A DNA stretch of 50,120 nt, taken from CAYQUC01 sp964514215. Lineage in GTDB: Bacteria > Pseudomonadota > Gammaproteobacteria > UBA6429 > Thiohalophilaceae. The stretch covers positions 1 to 50,120 of the forward strand of contig CAZEPW010000019.1 in NCBI GenBank assembly GCA_964514215.1, read 5' to 3'. The position numbers were made by a program, and so were the translations under genes. How positions within the stretch are numbered: position 1 is the first letter of the stretch; each line of letters opens with the position of its first letter. Shown one piece after another: positions 17,520 to 25,932 of the stretch. Under the pieces are notes generated by a model. The model ran no database searches, was not told where the DNA came from, and worked only from the letters and a program-made list of their open reading frames with translations.

Positions 17520-18062
17520 ATGAAAATAAATCAGTTAATTGCTATTGTCATAGTTTGGTTTGCTTATAGTGCCAGTGTGTTATCTGAAACACCAAGAGAT
17601 CCTTATAAGTTTTTCTTTCAGGAAACCTGGGGTGATTTTGCAGAAGAAATGACTCGCGCTAAAAGCGAAGGCAAAAAAGCAATTATGATCTTTTTTGAAA
17701 TGGATGAATGTCCATTTTGTCATTACATGAAAACAAATGTATTAAATCAACCTAGCGTCCAAGCTTTTTATAGAGAACATTTTTTATTATTTTCAGTTGA
17801 TATTGAGGGTGATGTTGAAATGGTTAATTTTAAAGGTGAAACGGTAAAACAAAAAGATTTTGCTTTTAAAGAAAATCGAGTTAGGGCTACGCCTGTTATC
17901 GCTTTTTTTGATTTTAAGGGTAAAAGAATACATCGACACACGGGTAAAACCTCAGGGGTTAATGAATTTATGGTCATGGGCGAGTATGTCGCTAGTGGCC
18001 GTTATAAAACGATGAAATTTTCAAAATATAAAAGAATGCTTCGTAATAAAAAAAATAATTAA
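17520..18062 (+). CDS. Second periplasmic thioredoxin-fold protein (CPFC)
   Basis: A 180-residue product starting at ATG 17520 (an in-frame TTG four codons upstream is less likely). The signal peptide ends near ASVLS. The motif ECPFC has C64 and C67. The cis-Pro loop is VRATPVIAFFD. An insert in the middle (GDVEMVNFKGETVKQKDFAFKEN) matches SoxW/thioredoxin_2-type proteins. It probably acts with the preceding TlpA on a shared periplasmic target. The C-terminus is very basic (KFSKYKRMLRNKKNN). Confidence 0.82.
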   Translation: MKINQLIAIVIVWFAYSASVLSETPRDPYKFFFQETWGDFAEEMTRAKSEGKKAIMIFFEMDECPFCHYMKTNVLNQPSVQAFYREHFLLFSVDIEGDVEMVNFKGETVKQKDFAFKENRVRATPVIAFFDFKGKRIHRHTGKTSGVNEFMVMGEYVASGRYKTMKFSKYKRMLRNKKNN

Positions 18063-18074
18063 AACCAACACAAT

Positions 18075-19403
18075 ATGATAACAAGCCCGAGCAATAAAAT
18101 AGCTGCTAGAAAATATTTATTAGCTTGTTTTTTTCTATATTCCGAATTGCTACTTTCAGATACAACAAAGCCCTTACCAGAGCCACTAACTTTAGAATAT
18201 GCTCTTGGTTTATCAAAAAATATCAATGAAGATCTAGCGTTCAGATTGGCAGAAAAAAAAGAAATATTGCTTGATCAGTCCTTATCAAATGCACTAGATG
18301 GTTTTAATTTATCTGTTGAAGGTAGGATTACCAGAGTTGAACGGCGGAACACTTTTTTTACATACAACGTCGATGAACAAAAGCTTGCGTTTCGGTTAAC
18401 CAAGCCGATATATGATTTTGGATTACATCAGCATACCCTAAATGCCAGTGACAAGCTTTTGGATAGCAATTCATTATTGTATTTAAATGAGGTTTATCTA
18501 CGACAAATTAAAATTATGGAATCGTATTTTGAGGTGTTACTTTCAGATTTGCGATTTCATCGCCATAATGAAAATATGGCGATAGCATTTATTAGCTGGG
18601 ATAACTCAAAAAAAGAAAATGAGCTAGGTACTAGCTCTGATTTGCAGGTAGAAAAAAATCACAGTGAATATCAGCGTGTTCGTCGAGAGCGTTTTGAAAG
18701 TGAAAATAACCAACGACAAACTCGAAATCGTCTTGCAAATTTAATGAATACTAGTGGGCAACTACCAGCAAGTCTGGCGGTTCCAAATGTATCAAATAGA
18801 TTAAAAATTTACCCTGAAATTGATGCGTTAACTAAAAAGGCCTTTGACAATAATTTAGAATTGCGCGCATTACGCAATCAAATTGAATCTGTTCGAAGCT
18901 CTGTTCGAGCGTTGCAATCTAAAATGAAACCACAGTTTAACTTTGAAAGTGAAGCTATTGCCTATGCAAATGAATTATCCAGAAACTCGTTTTCACGTGA
19001 AAACTGGAATGTTGGTATTGTTGTCGGAATGCCAATTTATGATAGTGGTGAAATGGACTCTCAAGTTGCAAAAATTCGTGTTGAAGTTTATAAATTAGAA
19101 AACAGGATAACTCAAAAAAAAATGAGTATTCAGCATGAGTTGTTATCACTAAAGTTAAAACTAGATACTTTACGATTCGAACGTGATGAAGCAAATGCGT
19201 TTAATAACTATAGTGAATTATTTTTAGATGAAAAACGTGCGTTATATGAATTAGAAGTGAAATCGACACTGGGAACAGCTATGGTTCAGATATCTGATGC
19301 GCAATATGGTGTTGCAAAGTCACTTTATGAAACATTATTAACTTGGGCTAAAATTGATATTTTGGTTGGCGATGAACCAGCGGCTAAATTATTTAAAAAA
19401 TAA
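18075..19403 (+). CDS. TolC-family outer membrane channel protein
   Basis: A 442-residue protein with an N-terminal signal (CFFLYSELLLS) and the two-repeat, helix-rich layout of outer membrane efflux proteins (LTLEYALGLSKNINEDLAFRLAEKKE at the start, coiled-coil stretches at about 150-215 and 330-360). It should form a trimeric tunnel across the outer membrane and periplasm. It follows the CPFC thioredoxin by 12 bp and precedes an adaptor gene. No RND, ABC or MFS pump gene is linked to it. Confidence 0.85.
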   Translation: MITSPSNKIAARKYLLACFFLYSELLLSDTTKPLPEPLTLEYALGLSKNINEDLAFRLAEKKEILLDQSLSNALDGFNLSVEGRITRVERRNTFFTYNVDEQKLAFRLTKPIYDFGLHQHTLNASDKLLDSNSLLYLNEVYLRQIKIMESYFEVLLSDLRFHRHNENMAIAFISWDNSKKENELGTSSDLQVEKNHSEYQRVRRERFESENNQRQTRNRLANLMNTSGQLPASLAVPNVSNRLKIYPEIDALTKKAFDNNLELRALRNQIESVRSSVRALQSKMKPQFNFESEAIAYANELSRNSFSRENWNVGIVVGMPIYDSGEMDSQVAKIRVEVYKLENRITQKKMSIQHELLSLKLKLDTLRFERDEANAFNNYSELFLDEKRALYELEVKSTLGTAMVQISDAQYGVAKSLYETLLTWAKIDILVGDEPAAKLFKK

Positions 19404-19406
19404 AGC

Positions 19407-19435
19407 ATATTAGTTAACCTTAGGTTAGCTAATAT
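19407..19435. repeat. 29-bp near-perfect palindrome between TolC and adaptor genes
   Basis: Arms of 14 bases with a single central T and one T/C mismatch (ATATTAG T TAACCT / AGGTTA G CTAATAT). There is no T-run, so it is not a standard terminator; it may lower expression of the adaptor or stabilise the upstream mRNA. Confidence 0.6.
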
Positions 19436-19450
19436 TAATGATAGGTAATT

Positions 19451-20218
19451 ATGAAAAAATTTATATTTAAACGTTTTGTTAAGTTGCTACTATTACTTGT
19501 TTTGATTAATAATATACCGTTGCTTAATGCTAAAGAAATTAAAACGAAGTTAACGTGGTTTAATGTTACTAAATTGTCATTTAGAGTGAGTGGCATTGTG
19601 AGTGAATTATACGTGCAACCCGGTGACTATATCAAAAAAAATAAAAAGTTAATTAATTTAGATCAACGTGAATACCTTGAAAACGTAACATTAACAAAAT
19701 CATTATTTAAGTCTCGAAAGAGTGAGCTCGATGAAGCTAAACGTGAACTTGAACGAGCAACTGAATTATATGATCGAACCGTGTTATCTGAGCATGAATT
19801 ACAAACAGTTAAAAATAATTTTATTTCGAGTGAAACGCGCTTTGTAACGGCTAACACTAATAAATTAAAAGCTAAGCGTGAGTTAGAATTTTCAACTATT
19901 GTTTCACCATTTAATGCTATTGTATTAAATGTTAATGTGAATAGAAGTGAAACTATTATATCAACTTTTGCCGTTACACCTGCAATTATTATTGCTCAAG
20001 CAGATAAATTAGCTGCGCAATTTATGCTTACTGCTGATGAACAAGCGAAGTTAAAAAATAATGATCCAGTTAAGGTAGTTATTGCCGGTGCGAGTTATGA
20101 AGGAAAGATATTTTTTCCATCTTTAATATCAAAAAATGATTTATATCCCGTAGCTGTTGTTATTTCAGTGCCACATGAAACTGTTCGAGCAGGAATGGAT
20201 GTTCGGATAAATTTTTAG
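19451..20218 (+). CDS. Periplasmic adaptor (membrane-fusion) protein
   Basis: A 255-residue HlyD/RND-type adaptor. An N-terminal signal or membrane anchor (FVKLLLLLVLINNIPLLNA) is followed by a lipoyl half (FRVSGIVSELYVQPGDYIKKNKKLINLD), a helical hairpin (about 75-140) and the second lipoyl half (STIVSPFNAIVLNVNVNRSE), then a short beta-barrel domain ending the protein. It is shorter than typical adaptors. It should bridge an inner-membrane transporter to the TolC partner encoded just upstream, but no such transporter is nearby. Confidence 0.82.
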   Translation: MKKFIFKRFVKLLLLLVLINNIPLLNAKEIKTKLTWFNVTKLSFRVSGIVSELYVQPGDYIKKNKKLINLDQREYLENVTLTKSLFKSRKSELDEAKRELERATELYDRTVLSEHELQTVKNNFISSETRFVTANTNKLKAKRELEFSTIVSPFNAIVLNVNVNRSETIISTFAVTPAIIIAQADKLAAQFMLTADEQAKLKNNDPVKVVIAGASYEGKIFFPSLISKNDLYPVAVVISVPHETVRAGMDVRINF

Positions 20219-20228
20219 TTTAAGCTTG

Positions 20229-20801
20229 TTATCGGTTAAACCACCGATTGTCTAAAGCGTGGTATACTTTTTTAGGATACACAAAACTGTTTTTACTGCC
20301 ATTATAGCGGGCAAGAGCATAGGTTAAATTACCTTTTTCTTTTTTTAAATAATATTTCAAAATAGTGCAACCAAATCTTAAATTTGTTCGCATATTAAAT
20401 AAATTATCGCCAGCCCGACCAATTTCTTTTAACCAGAATGGCATTATTTGCATTAATCCAATAGCTCCAACGCGTGATATTGCAAATCTGTCGAAATTAC
20501 TTTCAACTTGAATAACCGATAAAATCAGTTCGGGCGCTAAATCAACTCGTTTAGCTTCATAGTGAATTTGTTTTAATAAGGTAATGCGTTGATACGGATC
20601 TTTTACCGTTTTTGATAGTCGGGTCGACATATCTTTTAACCAAACCTCGGCATCAAATCGATCTTCAAAACTATCTGCATCGGCTATGGCGGCTTTTAAC
20701 AATTGCCTGAGCTCTGCGTCTGGTTTTTGAATCGTTGCTGCAATACAGCTCTGATTAACAAAAATGGTACTAAAAAACAGTAATATGAATGAGTATTTCA
20801 T
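20229..20801 (-). CDS. Lytic transglycosylase (SLT domain)
   Basis: A 190-residue exported enzyme that cuts peptidoglycan at the MurNAc-GlcNAc bond to leave a 1,6-anhydro end. The signal ends at SCIAA. The catalytic Glu is E100 in VIQVESNFD; GAIGLMQIMP and ALARYNGSK are the expected SLT motifs. It ends ten bases from the adaptor stop (convergent) and lies 20 bp downstream of proS on the same strand, so it may be cotranscribed with proS. The Cys at position 19 could be a lipid site, but the lipobox is poor. Confidence 0.9.
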   Translation of the reverse strand: MKYSFILLFFSTIFVNQSCIAATIQKPDAELRQLLKAAIADADSFEDRFDAEVWLKDMSTRLSKTVKDPYQRITLLKQIHYEAKRVDLAPELILSVIQVESNFDRFAISRVGAIGLMQIMPFWLKEIGRAGDNLFNMRTNLRFGCTILKYYLKKEKGNLTYALARYNGSKNSFVYPKKVYHALDNRWFNR

Positions 20802-20821
20802 GTGTCATTTTAAAAATTAAA

Positions 20822-22531
20822 CTATTTCATGGTTTTGATTATATGATCATGGATTTTATCAAGAGCTATATCGATAGAGTCTGATTCTGTTCGACATTTG
20901 TATTCAACATTATTTTCCTTTAATCCTCGATCGCCAATGACGATTCGATGTGGTATGCCAATTAATTCCATATCGGCAAACATGACACCGGGGCGTTCTT
21001 TTTTGTCGTATAACAGGACATCAACATCACTATCTTTTAGTGATTGATAAAGTGTTTCTGCTGCATGTTCAACGTCTTTAGATTTGTGCATATTTAACGG
21101 TATGATAACAACATTAAAGGGAGCTATATTATTTGGCCAGATAATGCCTTGGTCGTCGTGATTTTGTTCAATTGCAGCAGCTACGATACGCGATACGCCG
21201 ATACCATAGCAACCCATTGTGGTTGTTGTCGCTTTGCCATTTTCATTTAAAACAGTGGCATTCATGGATTCGCTATATTTAGTTCCAAGTTGGAATATGT
21301 GTCCTACTTCAATTCCTCGTTGTATTGAAAGTTTGCCTTTGCCGTCAGGGCTTGGATCGCCATCAACAACATTTCGAATATCAACACTGGTGGCTAGATC
21401 TAAATCTTTATTCCAATTAACGCCGATTAAATGTTTGCCGGTTTGGTTGGCGCCACATATAAAATTGCTGACATTTAATGCGCTTCTATCTGCGTAAATT
21501 GCAATGGATAAACCAACGGGGCCAATTGAACCTGACTCGCAATTGGCGACTTGTTTAATTTCGTCATCGCTGGCTAATTGCAAGGGTGATAATACCGCAT
21601 CAATTTTTTCTGCTTTTATTTCATTTAAAACATGGTCACCGCGTAATACTAAAGCAACAATAGTTTTATCTATTCCTTTGACTAATAATGTTTTAAGGCA
21701 TTTATCACTGCTAACATTTAAAAATTGGCTGACTTCGTCAATACTGTTTTTATTTGGGGTCTCAACGGTGGACACTTCTATCAAATCTTCAGAAGCGGAT
21801 GTTGATTCTAGGGCTAAGGCTTCAGCAGTTTCTATATTTGCTGCATAATCGCTAGTGTCACTAAAAGCGATGGCATCTTCACCTGAATTTGCTAATACAT
21901 GAAATTCATGCGAGCTGTTACCACCAATTGAACCTGAGTCAGCTTCTACTGGCCGGTAGTTTAGCCCAATTCGATCAAATATTTTACAGTAGGTTTGATG
22001 CATTAATTGGTAGGTTTCTTGTAATGACTGTTCATCTATATGAAATGAATAGGCATCTTTCATTAGAAATTCGCGGGCGCGCATAACGCCAAAACGTGGG
22101 CGACGTTCATCTCTAAATTTCGTTTGAATTTGGTAAAAATTGGCCGGTAATTGTTTATAGCTTTGTAATTCATTTCGAATTAAATCCGTAATAACTTCTT
22201 CATGAGTTGGGCCATAACAAAATTCACGGTTGTGACGATCTTTGATTCGCAGTAATTCTGCGCCATATTGTTCCCAACGCTGCGATTCTTGCCATAACTC
22301 AGCAGGTTGAACCGTTGGCATGAGTACTTCTAAAGCACCCGCACGATTCATTTCTTCACGCACTATGTTTTCAACTTTACGTAATACTTTTAATCCAAGT
22401 GGTAACCAAGTGTAAAGCCCTGAAGCTAATTTTCTAACGAGTCCGGCGCGTAACATAAGCTGATGGCTTATTATTTCAGCATCGGCTGGTGTTTCTTTGA
22501 GTGTGGATAATAAATAGTTTGATACGCGCAT
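20822..22531 (-). CDS. proS: Prolyl-tRNA synthetase
   Basis: A class II synthetase of the bacterial type with an editing (INS/YbaK-like) domain. The 569 residues are normal. Class II motifs are visible: motif 1 around GLKVLRKVENIVREEMNRAGALEVLMP, motif 2 with TKFRDERRPRFGVMRAREFLMKDAYSFH, and motif 3 GCYGIGVSRIVAA. The insertion domain spans about 225-390 and should hydrolyse mischarged Ala-tRNA-Pro. The C-terminal anticodon-binding domain starts near 470. No essential element appears missing. Confidence 0.97.
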   Translation of the reverse strand: MRVSNYLLSTLKETPADAEIISHQLMLRAGLVRKLASGLYTWLPLGLKVLRKVENIVREEMNRAGALEVLMPTVQPAELWQESQRWEQYGAELLRIKDRHNREFCYGPTHEEVITDLIRNELQSYKQLPANFYQIQTKFRDERRPRFGVMRAREFLMKDAYSFHIDEQSLQETYQLMHQTYCKIFDRIGLNYRPVEADSGSIGGNSSHEFHVLANSGEDAIAFSDTSDYAANIETAEALALESTSASEDLIEVSTVETPNKNSIDEVSQFLNVSSDKCLKTLLVKGIDKTIVALVLRGDHVLNEIKAEKIDAVLSPLQLASDDEIKQVANCESGSIGPVGLSIAIYADRSALNVSNFICGANQTGKHLIGVNWNKDLDLATSVDIRNVVDGDPSPDGKGKLSIQRGIEVGHIFQLGTKYSESMNATVLNENGKATTTTMGCYGIGVSRIVAAAIEQNHDDQGIIWPNNIAPFNVVIIPLNMHKSKDVEHAAETLYQSLKDSDVDVLLYDKKERPGVMFADMELIGIPHRIVIGDRGLKENNVEYKCRTESDSIDIALDKIHDHIIKTMK

Positions 22532-22612
22532 TGTAAATTTACCGTTGTTTTAATGTGATTCGATTGTATATGGTTGTTTCAATTTAGGTAAGCTGTAAAT
22601 GATTACAATGTA

Positions 22613-22909
22613 TTAATTTTCTTGTTTTCCGGTTAATACTGTTGAGGGCATAACATTGATATTATGCTGAACTTCCTCTGTTATATAGTTTATACCTTTT
22701 GGAGGAGGACTATTACTCATTTGTAATTCGCCGTCTTCATTTTTCCATTTATAAATTTTGGTTTTATTTAATCCTGTTTCAATTGGGGCTATGTCAGTGA
22801 TTGTTGATATCACGTTATTTTTGACTGAATAATATAAGTTCGGTTTAATGAAATAGATTGCTATAGCAACTGCAATAAGAAGAATAATGGTGTAAAAGAT
22901 AATTTTCAT
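22613..22909 (-). CDS. Small membrane-anchored DUF4124 protein
   Basis: A 98-residue protein with one N-terminal membrane helix (IIFYTIILLIAVAIAIYFI) and a DUF4124-like motif, IYKWKNEDGELQMSNSPPPKG, at about 53-74. Such domains face the periplasm; the role is unknown. It lies 21 bp after the tautomerase gene on the same strand, and a second DUF4124 gene is two genes upstream, so the three may be cotranscribed. Confidence 0.75.
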   Translation of the reverse strand: MKIIFYTIILLIAVAIAIYFIKPNLYYSVKNNVISTITDIAPIETGLNKTKIYKWKNEDGELQMSNSPPPKGINYITEEVQHNINVMPSTVLTGKQEN

Positions 22910-22930
22910 GAAATACTAAAAGTAGCTGTC

Positions 22931-23275
22931 TTAAAAAGTGCTGCTATTCCAACCCCACATTTTTCTTGGTGCATTGACAAATTCAATATAGATGCGATCT
23001 TTTTGAATCTTGGATGTTTTATGGAGTAAAGTACATAATTGTTCGGATATGTTTTGTGTTTTATTTTCATTTAAGTTGATACTTTTTAACTCAATGAACG
23101 CTGCAGGATCTTCGGATCCTGAAAATAGCATCGGTTTAGGGGGCTCGAGGGTAACCATGACATACTTTTCGGGTTTGTCCAAAACCTGAGCGACTAGTTT
23201 TGAAGCTGTTTTTAGTAATTCACTTTGAGTGTCATCTGCAAGTGATATATTCGTTTGAATGGATAAGTAGGGCAT
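22931..23275 (-). CDS. MIF-like tautomerase
   Basis: A 114-residue protein of the macrophage migration inhibitory factor/phenylpyruvate tautomerase group. Pro2 becomes the N-terminal catalytic base after Met removal (PYLSIQTN). KPEKYVMVTLEP and the C-terminal DRIYIEFVNAPRKMWGWNSSTF match MIF in length and pattern. It probably forms a trimer. The natural substrate in bacteria is uncertain. One base separates it from the upstream DUF4124 gene. Confidence 0.88.
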   Translation of the reverse strand: MPYLSIQTNISLADDTQSELLKTASKLVAQVLDKPEKYVMVTLEPPKPMLFSGSEDPAAFIELKSINLNENKTQNISEQLCTLLHKTSKIQKDRIYIEFVNAPRKMWGWNSSTF

Positions 23276-23276
23276 T

Positions 23277-23720
23277 TTATTTACAAAATTGTTTTATGTT
23301 TTCTTTTGCGGCAGCAATACGCTGCGCTCTTTCGGTATCAGTAACTCGGTAATATTCACCTTTTTCATTTTTGAGTCTTTTAAATATGGTGAACAATCGT
23401 AGATTTTTCTTAGAGATAGCACAATTTTCTTTCAGAATTTTTTCATTCTTTTGCTGTTCAGCTTTAACTAAATCATTTTCTTCGCGCTGCTTAGCGCCTT
23501 TGGCAAATGACTCTTTTGCTTTTAAGCTTTTTGATGCGGCATCGGGTGCAACAGGTTTAAATTTTTTGACCTTTATCGTTTTGTAGTTCCCCGACTTTGG
23601 TGGTGATTGGGAGTAGGAAACATTACCATCTTCATCAACAGATTTATATAAAGCCGCATAAGATAGTGATGACGCTAAAAAAATCGTTAGGGTGAAACTG
23701 ATTCCGATAAAATATTTCAT
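23277..23720 (-). CDS. DUF4124 periplasmic protein
   Basis: A 147-residue protein with a signal peptide (SFTLTIFLASSLSYA, cleaved near residue 22) and then the DUF4124 motif ALYKSVDEDGNVSYSQSPPKSG. The rest is a charged coiled-coil-like helix (about 70-147). Its function is unknown. It is the first gene of the tautomerase/DUF4124 set and diverges from the ilv operon. Confidence 0.78.
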   Translation of the reverse strand: MKYFIGISFTLTIFLASSLSYAALYKSVDEDGNVSYSQSPPKSGNYKTIKVKKFKPVAPDAASKSLKAKESFAKGAKQREENDLVKAEQQKNEKILKENCAISKKNLRLFTIFKRLKNEKGEYYRVTDTERAQRIAAAKENIKQFCK

Positions 23721-23885
23721 TAAATGTTTTCCAGTACCATGTCATTAGTCAATATAAGTATTGCAGGGAGAATCTCTATTGTAAATCGACCCATAAGCAA
23801 TTTTGTGTTTAATTTCAGCTTTTTACAAGCTAATACTCAATAATTTCTAATGGTCATAGCAGGGCATTCTAGGGGGAATACTGTA

Positions 23886-23993
23886 ATGGCATGTGTTCCC
23901 TCTATATTTTCATATATATCAATTAGTTACAAATATATTATTGATATTGTATGGCCTGTTTTGTTGTTTGAATGGCTTGTTTTAAATTTTTAG
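23886..23993 (+). CDS. Candidate 35-codon leader peptide rich in Ile/Val/Leu
   Basis: ATG is preceded by AGGGGGAA, a strong ribosome site, at 8-base spacing. Of 35 codons, 14 encode Ile, Val or Leu, including ATT-ATT at codons 18-19 and TTG-TTG at 26-27. That is what a branched-chain attenuator leader would show, but AT-rich DNA favours such codons by chance. The 145-base distance to the hairpin is long, and a likely promoter lies downstream of the ORF. Confidence 0.3.
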   Translation: MACVPSIFSYISISYKYIIDIVWPVLLFEWLVLNF

Positions 23994-24020
23994 GCTCAGA
24001 TTAAAATTGTGAAGGGGAAA

Positions 24021-24053
24021 ATTGATACAAATTGATATGAAAATCGATACGAA
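24021..24053 (+). promoter_or_regulatory. Three tandem ATYGATAY boxes
   Basis: ATTGATACAA (24021), ATTGATATGA (24031) and ATCGATACGA (24043) are spaced 10 and 12 bases, about one helix turn, just upstream of the -35 position. They look like operator sites for a protein bound on one face; the regulator is unknown. Confidence 0.45.
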
Positions 24054-24059
24054 CAATCA

Positions 24060-24088
24060 TGTAAATCCTTGAGCCAACTAGGTATAAT
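24060..24088 (+). promoter_or_regulatory. Candidate ilvI promoter
   Basis: A perfect TATAAT at 24083-24088 with a weak TGTAAA at 24060-24065 and a 17-base spacer. The weak -35 would fit an activated promoter, given the tandem boxes just upstream. The start of transcription would be near 24095. Confidence 0.5.
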
Positions 24089-24138
24089 AATCGATTATTA
24101 CCCTCCTAGTGGTTCAATTGAGGGTGTTATGGAGAATT

Positions 24139-24160
24139 GCCCGAATTTCGGGTTTTTTTT
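24139..24160 (+). terminator. Terminator-type hairpin in the ilvI leader
   Basis: CCCGA, loop ATT, TCGGG, then eight T. It lies between the likely promoter and ilvI, so it would act as an attenuator. ACCCTC (24100-24105) and GAGGGT (24120-24125) could form an upstream stem, and GGG at 24122-24124 could instead pair with the CCC of the terminator. Confidence 0.65.
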
Positions 24161-24213
24161 ATCCGGAAAATTAGCGTAATTATTATGTCACTTAAAATGA
24201 AGAGAGGCTCTTT

Positions 24214-25932
24214 GTGAAACTTACTGGTTCAGAGATTATCATTCAATTTCTGAAAGATGAAGGCGTTGAACACATCTTTGGGTACCCTGGTGGTGCTGTA
24301 TTACATATCTATGATGCATTATTTCAACAAGAAGAAGTAAAGCATATTTTAGTTCGTCATGAGCAAGGGGCAACCCATGCTGCTGATGGATATGCCCGTT
24401 CTACGGGTAAGCCTGGTGTGGTATTGGTGACGTCGGGGCCTGGTGCCACGAATGCGGTAACTGGAATTGCAACTGCATATCTGGATTCAATTCCGATGGT
24501 GGTGTTAACCGGGCAAGTGTCGAGTGGCGTTATTGGTAGTGATGCGTTTCAAGAAGTTGACTCTGTTGGTATCACACGTCCATGTGTGAAGCATAATTTT
24601 CTCGTTAAAGATTTAAATAATTTAGCGACAACATTAAAAAAAGCTTTTTATGTCGCAACAACAGGGCGACCTGGGCCGGTTGTGGTTGATATCCCAAAAG
24701 ATATTACTGACCCAAACATTAAGATAGCTTATCAATATCCAAAGGATATTGAGATGCGTTCTTATAATCCGACAGTTAAAGGCCATTCAGGTCAAATCAA
24801 GCGTGCTGTTGATCTGATTCTGAGTGCTAGGCGACCAATGATTTACAGCGGCGGCGGTGTCGTGCTAGCAGATGCGTCTGAAAGCTTAATTGAGTTTACG
24901 CGTAAACTTGGTTTTCCTATTACTCAAACTTTAATGGGTTTAGGTGCTTTTCCTGCTTCTGATAAGCTGAATATTGGTATGTTGGGTATGCATGGCACCT
25001 ATGAAGCCAATATGGCAATGCACGGCTGTGATGTATTAATTGCTATTGGTGCTCGATTTGATGATCGTGTTACCGGTAAGCTGGAAGAATTTTGTCCTAC
25101 TGCAAAAATAATTCATATTGATATTGATCCTGCATCCATATCAAAAAATGTTAATGTTGATATTCCGATTGTTGGTGATGTGAAGCAAGTTTTAACCGAG
25201 TGTTGTTCAGAATTGGCATTGAATAAAAAGAAAGTTGATCCTAAATCGTTAAAATCCTGGTGGTCACAGATTAATGACTGGAAAAATATAGATTGCTTAC
25301 GATACGACCGAAACAGCGCTTTGATTAAGCCGCAATTTGTTTTAGAAAAATTACATGCTATTACACAAGGCGATGCTTTTGTTACGTCTGATGTCGGCCA
25401 ACATCAAATGTGGGCTGCGCAGTTTTATAAGTTCGAAAAACCGCGTCGTTGGATAAATTCTGGTGGTTTAGGAACCATGGGTTTTGGTTTACCGGCTGCA
25501 ATGGGAGTGCAATTGGCTCATCCTGATGCAACGGTTGCTTGTATTACCGGTGAAGCGAGTATTCAAATGTGTATTCAAGAACTATCTACCTGCAAACAAT
25601 ATAATTTGCCGATTAAAATTATTACGTTGAATAACGGTTATATGGGTATGGTTCGTCAGTGGCAGGAATTCTTTTATGAAGGTCGATATTCGAGCTCTTA
25701 TGTTGATGCTTTACCGGATTTTGTGAAATTAGCTGAAGCTTATGGCCATGTCGGTATGAACATCGATAATCCGGCAGATGTTGAGTCGGCATTAGCAGAA
25801 GCCTTTGCAATGAAAGATAAATGTGTATTTATGAATTTTATGACAGATAAAACAGAAAATGTTTATCCTATGATAGCAGCAGGAAAAAGTCATAACGAAA
25901 TGCACCTTTCTCCAGAAAGGGAGTTAGCATAG
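24214..25932 (+). CDS. ilvI: Acetolactate synthase large subunit
   Basis: A ThDP- and FAD-dependent enzyme for the first shared step of valine and isoleucine synthesis. The 572 residues are normal. The catalytic Glu lies in VRHEQGATHAADGYAR; the FAD region holds GMLGMHGTYEANMA; the ThDP-metal motif is ITGEASIQM...LNNGYMG, a GE variant of the common GDG form. The start is GTG at 24214 with AGAGAGG upstream; the nearby ATG is out of frame. ilvH follows with no gap. It may also be named ilvB. Confidence 0.96.
   Translation: MKLTGSEIIIQFLKDEGVEHIFGYPGGAVLHIYDALFQQEEVKHILVRHEQGATHAADGYARSTGKPGVVLVTSGPGATNAVTGIATAYLDSIPMVVLTGQVSSGVIGSDAFQEVDSVGITRPCVKHNFLVKDLNNLATTLKKAFYVATTGRPGPVVVDIPKDITDPNIKIAYQYPKDIEMRSYNPTVKGHSGQIKRAVDLILSARRPMIYSGGGVVLADASESLIEFTRKLGFPITQTLMGLGAFPASDKLNIGMLGMHGTYEANMAMHGCDVLIAIGARFDDRVTGKLEEFCPTAKIIHIDIDPASISKNVNVDIPIVGDVKQVLTECCSELALNKKKVDPKSLKSWWSQINDWKNIDCLRYDRNSALIKPQFVLEKLHAITQGDAFVTSDVGQHQMWAAQFYKFEKPRRWINSGGLGTMGFGLPAAMGVQLAHPDATVACITGEASIQMCIQELSTCKQYNLPIKIITLNNGYMGMVRQWQEFFYEGRYSSSYVDALPDFVKLAEAYGHVGMNIDNPADVESALAEAFAMKDKCVFMNFMTDKTENVYPMIAAGKSHNEMHLSPERELA

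Larger units (their letters stand above)
23721..24213 (+). promoter_or_regulatory. ilv upstream regulatory region
   Basis: This 493-bp gap contains a short candidate leader ORF (23886-23993), three ATYGATAY repeats (24021-24053), a perfect -10 box (24083) and a terminator-type hairpin (24139-24160) before ilvI. Together they suggest regulation by both a DNA-binding protein and transcription attenuation. No recognisable riboswitch is seen. Confidence 0.6.
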
